Positions 1-5,774 of a DNA stretch of 9,398 bases are shown here, piece by piece. The DNA comes from Phycisphaerae bacterium (lineage in GTDB: Bacteria > Planctomycetota > Phycisphaerae > UBA1845). The stretch's first letter is position 1. Each line of letters begins with the position of its first letter. Made by a program: the position numbers and the translations under genes. The stretch is from positions 1 through 9,398 of the forward strand of contig JANQGB010001371.1 of the NCBI GenBank assembly GCA_028277545.1, written 5' to 3'. The notes beneath the pieces are model-generated. The model had not been told where the DNA came from and made no database searches. It worked only from the letters and a program-made list of their open reading frames with translations.

Positions 1-203
1 CGACGGTCATCCAGTCGATAAGTTTGCCCTCCTGGTGCACGTACCCGATGCGAGCCAGCTCTGCAGGCCCGAGGTTCGCGGCGTCGCAGTCCAGGGCACC
101 TGCATGACGCTGGACTGCGACGCCGCGAACCTCGGGCCTGCAGAGCTGGCTCGCATCGGGTACGTGCACCAGGAGGGCAAACTTATCGACTGGATGACCG
201 TCG
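1..203. repeat. 94-bp perfect inverted repeat with 15-nt spacer at the window edge
   Basis: Bases 1-94 are the exact reverse complement of 110-203; bases 95-109 are the unpaired spacer and the axis is at 102. I saw no mismatch in 94 pairs, and the left arm runs to base 1, so the full arm may be longer. The right arm plus spacer is in frame with the ABC ATPase and reads as normal family sequence (Q-loop region). The left arm is that coding sequence inverted. A natural palindrome this long and perfect inside a conserved coding domain would be unstable and would destroy the Walker A motif. I therefore infer a fold-back chimera (amplification or assembly) at a contig end. A true inversion or terminal hairpin is the less likely alternative. 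Confidence 0.95.
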
Positions 204-823
204 CGCAGATCGTGCGTTACGTGTCCTCCTATTACCCGACCTGGAGCGCGGACCTGGAGAACAGCTACCTTGCGGAGGTCAAACTCGATCTGAACGCGAT
301 AGTCGGCGACCTCTCGCCGGGGCAGCGTCAGATGCTGGCCATTCTGCTGGCGATCGGCCACCAGCCGGAGCTGTTACTGCTCGACGAGCCGGCGGCGGCC
401 CTGGATCCACTGGCCCGACAGCATTTCCTCGACCTGCTCCTTAACATCATCCAGGACCCGGGGCGCACTATCCTCATCTCGTCACACATCCTGAGCGACG
501 TGGAGAAGGTCATCGATCACATCATCATTCTGGACCAGGGCAAGGTCTGTCGTGATGTCAGTCTGGACGACTTGCAGCAGGAGTTCGTCAAGGTGCGCAT
601 CAGCGCCGTTCGAGGTGACCTTCCTGAGCCACTGCCGCTTGAGGGTCTGCTAGCCTGCCAGAGGACCGGCACGGAGGCTGTCGTGGTCATGCGATCGTGC
701 GGGGACCGGGAGCTGGATCAGATCGCCGAGGCCATGGAGAGCACTGTCGACGTCCTCCCCCTCTCGCTGGATGAGCTCTATGGCCTGGTTCTTTCGACGT
801 CGGGAGAGGATTCGGGCTCATGA
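95..823 (+). CDS. ABC transporter ATP-binding protein, N-terminus missing (Walker A lost)
   Basis: Cytoplasmic ATPase subunit of an ABC transporter, resembling the short YtrB-type ATPases that pair with separate permeases. The Q-loop segment GYVHQEG is at 158-178, the signature LSPGQ (variant of LSGGQ) at 311-325, Walker B plus D-loop LLLLDEPAAALDP at 371-409, and the switch-histidine motif ISSH at 476-487. Walker A and about 40 N-terminal residues are absent because sequence before base 95 is an inverted copy of this gene. An ATG at 35 keeps the frame open, but residues encoded from 35 to 94 are antisense translation and should not be believed. The stop overlaps the next start (ATGA at 820-823), indicating translational coupling with the membrane partner. 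The domain assignment is firm; the transported substrate is unknown. Confidence 0.9.
   Translation, partial: GTCMTLDCDAANLGPAELARIGYVHQEGKLIDWMTVAQIVRYVSSYYPTWSADLENSYLAEVKLDLNAIVGDLSPGQRQMLAILLAIGHQPELLLLDEPAAALDPLARQHFLDLLLNIIQDPGRTILISSHILSDVEKVIDHIIILDQGKVCRDVSLDDLQQEFVKVRISAVRGDLPEPLPLEGLLACQRTGTEAVVVMRSCGDRELDQIAEAMESTVDVLPLSLDELYGLVLSTSGEDSGS
802..810 (+). promoter_or_regulatory. Ribosome binding site for the permease gene
   Basis: The purine-rich sequence GGGAGAGGA lies inside the end of the ATPase gene, 9 nt before the ATG at 820. It supports that start, which overlaps the ATPase stop by ATGA. Confidence 0.6.
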
Positions 824-2232
824 GCCGCGTGGCGAACAGTCTGACGCCGCTGCTGACCTGTCCGGCGTTCTATCTCTGGCACCTGCTGGCGGCGGTCATA
901 TGCATCCCGGCGTATCTTCACGCCTGGTTGTCGGGCGACTTCGAGAGTGGAGCCTGTGTCGCCGCCTATCTCCTGCCGGCCTGTTCGGCCTGCGTTCTTA
1001 CCTCCATGCAGCGAGATCTCCTGTCCACTACGAACAGCTTTTGTCTTCCCGGTCAGCGGGACGCGCTGCGTCGTACGTCGTTTCTGGTGGGCGCCGGCAC
1101 GAGTCTGGTGGCATCCCTTCCGGCTATCTCATATCCCGGTCTCGATGGCATGAGCCTGGTGTGGACGGTGTGGTCGGCATTCTGCTTCGGGTCGCTTGTA
1201 TACCTGATAGTGGTGGCGACCCTGTTAGTAGTACCCACCGCCATGACGAGCGTGGGCCCTGCCATGGTGGTCTCCTTCGCCCTGGTCACCTTCGATGACT
1301 GCCGTGTGCTGGTGCAGGACATGGCACTCTTCGCCCCCGGTTGGAACACCGTGGTCCTGGCGCTGCTGGCCTCGGTTATATGGAGATGCATGGGGAGTGT
1401 AGCCTTCGGGCGCCGGCTCTGCGGCCGCCGGTTCTTATCGCTGCAGATGACCTGGAGGCGTTCCGCGACCGAGGAGTTCGGGGGCAGCGCGAAACGTCAC
1501 GCCCTCTCCAAGGGAGTCTGGAGTGTACGGCGGAGGCTCCTGGAGCTTCTCTTTGCCAGGATCGATCGTCGCCCTGCCCAGTCGTTTCGGCGGCAGCTGG
1601 CCGGGGCTCAATACGAGATGGCGGGGCGCCTGGTGCCGCTGAGTCCGGGGTTCGCGGTGTTCGTTGCAGTCTTTGTTCTGGCCCTCATGGTGCTCGCTGG
1701 ATATGCCCCTTTACGCGAAGACCGGATGATGGCACCAGAGGCTAACGGCGTGTACATGGTGAGTCTCTTCCTGGGCATGCACCTCTTCGTTCCCGTGTTT
1801 CCTGAAATGCTCCTGTCCACCGGGCGGCGCCAGCGGTTCTGGAACGCGCTGGCGATCGGTTTGGGGCATGGGGTCGTGGTGCTTCTGCTCTCGGTGCTTC
1901 TGTACGCCCTCTTCCTGGGAATGGCCTGGCTGGCTCCTCCGCTCCCGATCGGTGCCAGGGTCCACGACTTCAGGCCTGCGGAGTGGTGGCCCTCCTTCGT
2001 TCCGCTCGCTCTAGTGCCGTTGAGCCTTGTTCTGAAGGTCGTCTGCAGAAAGTGGCTGCTGATACCGGAGATCATACTGTTCTTAACAGGAGCCATCGCC
2101 CTCTTGCACGGAGGCGTCCGGCTGGGAGAGTGGAGCCAGCCCGCGATGATAGTGGTCGTAGTGATCTGCTGGGCGATTCTCGTCTGCGTTCTCTATACCT
2201 ACAGCTTCCACCGAGACCTGGTCCGCGAGTGA
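820..2232 (+). CDS. Polytopic membrane protein, putative ABC transporter permease
   Basis: A 470-residue integral membrane protein, probably the transmembrane partner of the ATPase just upstream. By eye there are about 12 hydrophobic segments in two sets. The first set is near residues 17-37, 43-62, 87-106, 112-135, 139-158 and 170-190. The second is near 276-295, 309-331, 345-372, 392-408, 413-431 and 441-460. They are separated by a basic cytoplasmic region of about 85 residues (roughly 191-275) rich in Arg. The two-times-six arrangement fits an ABC-2-like exporter, but I recognise no signature motif, so the permease role rests on the ATGA-coupled neighbour. The start at 820 is backed by a good ribosome binding site. 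No recognised family name; substrate unknown. Confidence 0.8.
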   Translation: MSRVANSLTPLLTCPAFYLWHLLAAVICIPAYLHAWLSGDFESGACVAAYLLPACSACVLTSMQRDLLSTTNSFCLPGQRDALRRTSFLVGAGTSLVASLPAISYPGLDGMSLVWTVWSAFCFGSLVYLIVVATLLVVPTAMTSVGPAMVVSFALVTFDDCRVLVQDMALFAPGWNTVVLALLASVIWRCMGSVAFGRRLCGRRFLSLQMTWRRSATEEFGGSAKRHALSKGVWSVRRRLLELLFARIDRRPAQSFRRQLAGAQYEMAGRLVPLSPGFAVFVAVFVLALMVLAGYAPLREDRMMAPEANGVYMVSLFLGMHLFVPVFPEMLLSTGRRQRFWNALAIGLGHGVVVLLLSVLLYALFLGMAWLAPPLPIGARVHDFRPAEWWPSFVPLALVPLSLVLKVVCRKWLLIPEIILFLTGAIALLHGGVRLGEWSQPAMIVVVVICWAILVCVLYTYSFHRDLVRE

Positions 2233-2272
2233 ATTGCGGTGGGGACAAGCACCGGGAGAAAACTGCGCCTGC

Positions 2273-2277
2273 GGAGG
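2273..2277 (+). promoter_or_regulatory. Shine-Dalgarno site deciding the transglutaminase start
   Basis: A perfect GGAGG sits 7 nt before the ATG at 2285. It favours that start over the in-frame TTG at 2234, which overlies the site and would put 17 polar residues in front of a normal signal peptide. Confidence 0.75.
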
Positions 2278-2284
2278 CCAAGAG

Positions 2285-4273
2285 ATGTTTCGAATTGCGA
2301 TGCTAACGAGTCCGTTCCACAGCCTGGTGGCGCTCATAACTCTGTTCTCCAGCGGTATTGCCCGTTCTGCACCCCGCGAGCGAGACGTGTGGGATTCGAT
2401 GGTCGACGACGGCCAGCGCTACGGCTACGTCCACACTGTGGTAACCAGGCTCCCTGACGGGAACTTTCTCTTCGATGTAGAGACGCGGCTTCTCATGGAG
2501 TTCCTGGGTGAGAAGCACGATATGTCGAGCCGTACCGAGTATGTCGTCACGAAGGAGTATCGCCTCGTTCGCACAGAAATGACAGGTATGCGCACATCCG
2601 GTCCGGTGCGGGCCAGCGGCAAGGTCGTTGATGGAAAGCTGATCTTGTCCACCGAGCAGGCCGGCGTCGAACAAAACAGGACAGTCGATCTTCCCGAAGA
2701 AGCGATCGCGGGAGTCTGCCTTGACGACTGGCTGCGCGACCAGCCTCCGGACACGCAGACCGCGCGCGTCCTCATGATCGAGGATCAGTCCTTCGACCTG
2801 GTGCAAAACACGTTGACCTGCGACCGGCGGGACGCTTCAGGGTCAGAGTGGAGCTTCCGGCTCGGAGGGCAGTTCGGTCGAGGTCGCCGATCATATGACG
2901 CCAACGGCAACCTGCGCGAACTCGTTCACGAGGTTCCGCACGTCCGCATGCAGCGCTGCCCGGCTGAACAGGCCCGTGACGTGGAATACGTCACGCTCGG
3001 CGGGCGAGACGCCCTCATGTTCCCCATGGACAAGAACATCATTGCCCCCGATCGTCTTACTCACCTTAGCATCCAGTTGAGCTGGAAGGACGTCTCGTTC
3101 GAGGAACTCGATCTCGAAGATGGCCGCCAGAGCATCGTGGAAGCGAGCGACGAGGACGGAAGCCGCCGCGCCCTGGTGACGATCAAGACGCCGGATCTCA
3201 GGGGCTGCGATGCCTTGTTCCCCGTCACCGGCGGACACCATGAGTCCGCACTGTCCGAGACGATGTTCATCAAACCCCACGATAAGGCGATCGTCGCCAC
3301 CGCCCGCAGGATCGTGGAGGGCAAGAGGACCGCCCTAGAGGCTGTGAAAGCGATCAGCGAGTTCGTTCACGGGCACATTGAACCGACCGTGATACTCGAA
3401 ACGCTATCCGGACCCGAGGTGCTCGAATCCAAGGTCGGGAAATGCGCCGAGTACGCGACGCTCTTCGCCTCCCTGGCACGCTCCGTCGGCATACCCACCC
3501 GGATGGTACTGGGCGAGCGCATGGTAAGTGGTTTCTGGATTGGCCATGGCTGGAACGAAGCCTTTGTAGGCCGCTGGGTGACGGTTGACGCGAACTTCAA
3601 CGAGGTCGGGGCGTCCTTCGGCCTGCTCAAGCTGATGCACAGCGATAGCCTCCTGGGAACGCAGACCGTCCGATGGACTATCGGCGATAGCCTGGAAATA
3701 TCCATCGTGGATTTTGACCTGCAGCCCTCATCGCTGAACAACAAGTACACCACCGGGATCAAGGACCACACCTACACGAACGTAGATCTCGCCTGCCGCG
3801 TGACCACCCCTGGCAAAACCTGGTCCATCGAGGATCTGTCCCAGCCCGGCCACGTAACCGTACGATTCAAGACTTCCGACAACGCGGGTGTTGAAGCCAC
3901 CTTCGTCGGCTTTCCGGTACCGCCTGGTACGAAACCGGGCGCCTTCTTCGCTGCGCGAACTGCCCAGATTCGGAACCACCTTTCCGACGTCGAACTGGAG
4001 GAAAACGAGGCCTACGACATCAACGGGGCCGAGGGCGTACTGGTGCGACACCGTGGCACGGCCACGGTGGAGAGTCGGAAGCTCACCATACTGCTTACCG
4101 AGATCTTCCTGGCTCAGGGCTCACACGGCTATCTCTTCCAGTTCAGCTCCGCGGCAGAGGCGCACGCGAGAGGCATCGAGGACTTCAAGGAACTCGTAGC
4201 GGGGTTCGAGTACCTGGGCGTTGACGGCGGCGAAGGCGCTGCCGACACCACCAGCATGCGGGGCGATGGCTGA
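2285..4273 (+). CDS. Secreted transglutaminase-like (papain-fold) protein
   Basis: A 662-residue protein from the ATG at 2285. Residues 1-28 form a signal peptide (hydrophobic stretch about 14-25, likely cleavage after Ser28), so it acts outside the cytoplasmic membrane. The N-terminal 300 residues look beta-rich, and the stretch around residues 35-100 resembles the N-terminal region of other bacterial transglutaminase-like proteins. The transglutaminase-like core is about 335-450. It has the catalytic Cys387 in GKCAEYA, His421 in GHGWNEAF and Asp435 in VDANFNEVG, so the triad is intact. The C-terminal 200 residues are not recognised. It lies 52 nt after the permease on the same strand, probably in one operon. 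Bacterial relatives may be proteases, amidases or cross-linkers; the sequence does not decide which. An in-frame TTG at 2234 would give 679 residues but is less likely. Confidence 0.88.
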   Translation: MFRIAMLTSPFHSLVALITLFSSGIARSAPRERDVWDSMVDDGQRYGYVHTVVTRLPDGNFLFDVETRLLMEFLGEKHDMSSRTEYVVTKEYRLVRTEMTGMRTSGPVRASGKVVDGKLILSTEQAGVEQNRTVDLPEEAIAGVCLDDWLRDQPPDTQTARVLMIEDQSFDLVQNTLTCDRRDASGSEWSFRLGGQFGRGRRSYDANGNLRELVHEVPHVRMQRCPAEQARDVEYVTLGGRDALMFPMDKNIIAPDRLTHLSIQLSWKDVSFEELDLEDGRQSIVEASDEDGSRRALVTIKTPDLRGCDALFPVTGGHHESALSETMFIKPHDKAIVATARRIVEGKRTALEAVKAISEFVHGHIEPTVILETLSGPEVLESKVGKCAEYATLFASLARSVGIPTRMVLGERMVSGFWIGHGWNEAFVGRWVTVDANFNEVGASFGLLKLMHSDSLLGTQTVRWTIGDSLEISIVDFDLQPSSLNNKYTTGIKDHTYTNVDLACRVTTPGKTWSIEDLSQPGHVTVRFKTSDNAGVEATFVGFPVPPGTKPGAFFAARTAQIRNHLSDVELEENEAYDINGAEGVLVRHRGTATVESRKLTILLTEIFLAQGSHGYLFQFSSAAEAHARGIEDFKELVAGFEYLGVDGGEGAADTTSMRGDG

Positions 4274-4294
4274 GCCGCGAGAGTCGTGTGGGCA

Positions 4295-4308
4295 GTGACA
4301 CCAGTCAC
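4295..4308 (+). terminator. Possible weak 3' hairpin after the transglutaminase gene
   Basis: A 5-bp stem GTGAC/GTCAC with a 4-nt loop, shortly after the stop of the operon's last gene. It has no U-run, so it may only be an mRNA 3'-end stabiliser or chance. Confidence 0.25.
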
Positions 4309-4318
4309 CCTGACCCGG

Positions 4319-4336
4319 GTCCGCGTCCGCGTCCGC
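4319..4336 (+). repeat. Short tandem repeat, three exact GTCCGC copies
   Basis: Three head-to-tail exact copies of the hexamer GTCCGC lie in the convergent gap. A simple-sequence repeat of this kind could vary in copy number by slippage. No function is evident. Confidence 0.85.
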
Positions 4337-4498
4337 GGCCCAGCGGTCTGCTCCAGACGTTCGACACGAGGCCGTGTGCCCGAGCGGTAACTGCCGAACG
4401 ACCGGGGCGCACGTACTACCCGTCACGCGGTTCGAATCGCTCACTGCCAGCTACCGGGGCAACTCAACTGGCGCACCGCTGCTGCCGTGGGTGCCCGT

Positions 4499-5044
4499 CT
4501 ATTGTTCTCGGGTAGAGTCGAGCAGCGCGTCGAAGTCAGGGATGAGGGCGAGAAACGCCTCGGCTGCTGAGTTCACATCTCCGCAGAGGTCGCCGGAGTC
4601 CTCATTGGCGCAGCTGTACACCGTCCCTCCGAACACTTCGCCCTGTCCGTCCGAAAGGGTGATGGCTTGACCGGTTCCACCCGCGCAACCGTCGTCGTCC
4701 GGCAGCGTGCAGTTTCGGATGTTGTTGCTCGCGAGCGAGTCCTTCAGGTCGGCGACCTGCTCGGCGGTCACGTCATACTGTTCGTCGGCAAGGACGTCGC
4801 CGTAGCTGTCGATGACGACGCTGGCCTGATTGGCGGTGACGGTGATGGTGTAGCTGCGATGATGCTCAGGTGGAACGGACGAGTCCATGAATTCGTAGAC
4901 GAGATCGGTGACCTGGGTGAGATCGAGGCTGGCAACGGTAGTGCCACTATCTTCGCCGCCTGCCGCCGACATTATTGAACATGCGGAGATCGGAAGGACC
5001 AGGGCGGTGACAGCCAGGAGTGCGCGGTACGGACGAGCGTGCAT
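4499..5044 (-). CDS. Small cysteine-containing lipoprotein, function unknown
   Basis: A 181-residue protein with a lipoprotein signal: basic MHARPYR, a hydrophobic stretch to residue 18, then lipobox ISAC with the lipidated Cys at 22, so it should be anchored to a membrane facing the periplasm or surface. A Ser/Gly/Asp linker follows, then a compact domain of about residues 40-178. Four more cysteines at 112, 120, 145 and 154 could form two disulfides. Segment 64-92 (beta-rich) followed by helix-like 92-106 suggests a small alpha/beta fold. A good AAGGGA site lies 6 nt before the ATG. The stop is TAG. It faces the transglutaminase gene convergently and is probably transcribed alone. I do not recognise the family; gene reality is well supported by start, signal and length. 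Confidence 0.85.
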   Translation of the reverse strand: MHARPYRALLAVTALVLPISACSIMSAAGGEDSGTTVASLDLTQVTDLVYEFMDSSVPPEHHRSYTITVTANQASVVIDSYGDVLADEQYDVTAEQVADLKDSLASNNIRNCTLPDDDGCAGGTGQAITLSDGQGEVFGGTVYSCANEDSGDLCGDVNSAAEAFLALIPDFDALLDSTREQ

Positions 5045-5050
5045 AATCGA

Positions 5051-5056
5051 TCCCTT
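5051..5056 (-). promoter_or_regulatory. Ribosome binding site for the lipoprotein gene
   Basis: AAGGGA on the minus strand, 6 nt before the ATG at 5044. It supports that start, which begins exactly at the lipoprotein signal peptide. Confidence 0.65.
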
Positions 5057-5252
5057 CGTGGTTAGGTGCGTTGATGCCGGGTACCGGGGTGAGTATCGGC
5101 AACGGCGCGCCGGGAACTCAAGGCGCCCCGAGCGGTTGTGACTTCGCTTGCTCGCCTGCGACGTCGAGCTCAGCGGTGAGCACCGGTTTGCGACGCCAGC
5201 AACTGCACGGCGCCGGGTTGTGACGTGGTGCGTGACGCGTTACGACCCTGCG

Positions 5253-5274
5253 GCCGGGCAGTCTGCCGGGCAGT
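5253..5274. repeat. Short direct repeat GCCGGGCAGT, two copies
   Basis: Two exact 10-bp copies at 5253-5262 and 5265-5274, two bases apart, in noncoding DNA upstream of the lipoprotein gene. Possibly a binding site pair, possibly chance in GC-rich DNA. Confidence 0.6.
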
Positions 5275-5365
5275 GATCGTAACTTTCTGATTCTAAGTGG
5301 TTTAGCATGATCCTAGCCAGGGCGTGGCTGGCTTCCTGTGCGATCTGGCCAGTGATACAGGAGTT

Positions 5366-5407
5366 GTCAGACGGGGCGATTCGGCCTACTAGAGTTTGCC
5401 GTCTGGC
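5366..5407. repeat. Inverted repeat, 9-bp stem with 24-nt loop
   Basis: Bases 5366-5374 pair with 5399-5407 (core CAGACGG/CCGTCTG, one G-T wobble). It lies in the gene-free stretch and has no T-tract on either side. The role is unknown. Confidence 0.45.
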
Positions 5408-5774
5408 TCTCGGCGTCGAACCTGCCTTGGGCCGGAACTCTGTTGCTCGTTGCGGCGAGGCCGGACGGTACTGCGCCTGCAATATGATAAGTGCCACGTG
5501 ATGTTGACCGAGCTCCGGTTTTCTACGACTGCGTTCTAATCAACACCGGCAACAGCGCGCGAGCACCCGCCCGTCTCGGCTCCGACGCCCCGTGATGACC
5601 GCTCCGGCGTGGCCGGTTGGGCCAACGACCTTCGCGCGGGCGCAAAAAGCGGTGGTACGGAACCGTAACAGCCCAACGGACTGAGGGTGAGCAACTCGGC
5701 CCGTGAGCGTTGCCGCCAGCAGGGCGTCTTCTGTACCTATGCGGCCGCACACCCTGATGGTTGCCCCCGCTTAG

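Larger units (their letters stand above)
4274..4498. other. Convergent intergenic region
   Basis: A 225-bp gap between the converging transglutaminase and lipoprotein genes. A small hairpin (GTGAC, loop ACCA, GTCAC) lies at 4295-4308, 22 nt after the transglutaminase stop, with no T-tract. An ACCCGGGT palindrome is at 4313-4320 and three GTCCGC copies follow. A weak 5-bp stem GCACC/GGTGC lies just beyond the lipoprotein stop. No clear intrinsic terminator or RNA gene is visible. GGTTCGAATC at 4429-4438 resembles a tRNA T-loop, but no cloverleaf forms. Confidence 0.6.
5045..5774. other. 730-bp stretch without a convincing gene
   Basis: It lies between the lipoprotein start and the protease 3' end, both on the minus strand, and should hold the lipoprotein promoter and the protease terminator; neither is clear. 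A TAGAAT box on the minus strand (5290-5295) could be a -10 element but has no good -35. An open frame on the minus strand at 5240-5497 (85 codons, GTG start) has no ribosome binding site or recognisable product. A plus-strand frame at 5307-5501 is similar. Codon use in both is unlike the neighbouring genes. A 12-nt spaced direct repeat and a 9-bp inverted repeat are present. Confidence 0.6.

Noticed and set aside
35..94. Coding start of the ABC ATPase at the ATG at 35.
   Set aside because: Bases 1-94 are the exact reverse complement of the gene's own downstream sequence, so the encoded residues are antisense translation and match no ABC N-terminus.
2234..2284. Longer transglutaminase start at TTG 2234.
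   Set aside because: It lacks a ribosome binding site, would place 17 polar residues before the signal peptide, and overlies the strong GGAGG that serves the ATG at 2285.
4360..4460. tRNA-like pieces: a T-loop-like GGTTCGAATC at 4429-4438 and a D-arm-like GCCCGAGCGGT at 4378-4388, resembling a serine tRNA.
   Set aside because: The T stem has only its closing pair in the standard register, no 7-bp acceptor stem can be formed, and there is no convincing anticodon arm. It was treated as coincidence or at most a decayed remnant.
5284..5320. A promoter for the lipoprotein with a TAGAAT -10 box on the minus strand.
   Set aside because: There is no acceptable -35 at the right spacing and the site is about 245 nt from the start codon.
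5240..5497. Possible small protein of 85 codons on the minus strand with a GTG start.
   Set aside because: No ribosome binding site, no recognisable motif, and codon use unlike the flanking genes; open frames of this length are common by chance in GC-rich DNA.
5523..5752. Overlapping open frames of 70-75 codons on the minus strand just past the protease gene.
   Set aside because: Arg/Pro-rich translations in two competing frames are typical of noncoding GC-rich DNA, and neither start has a ribosome binding site.
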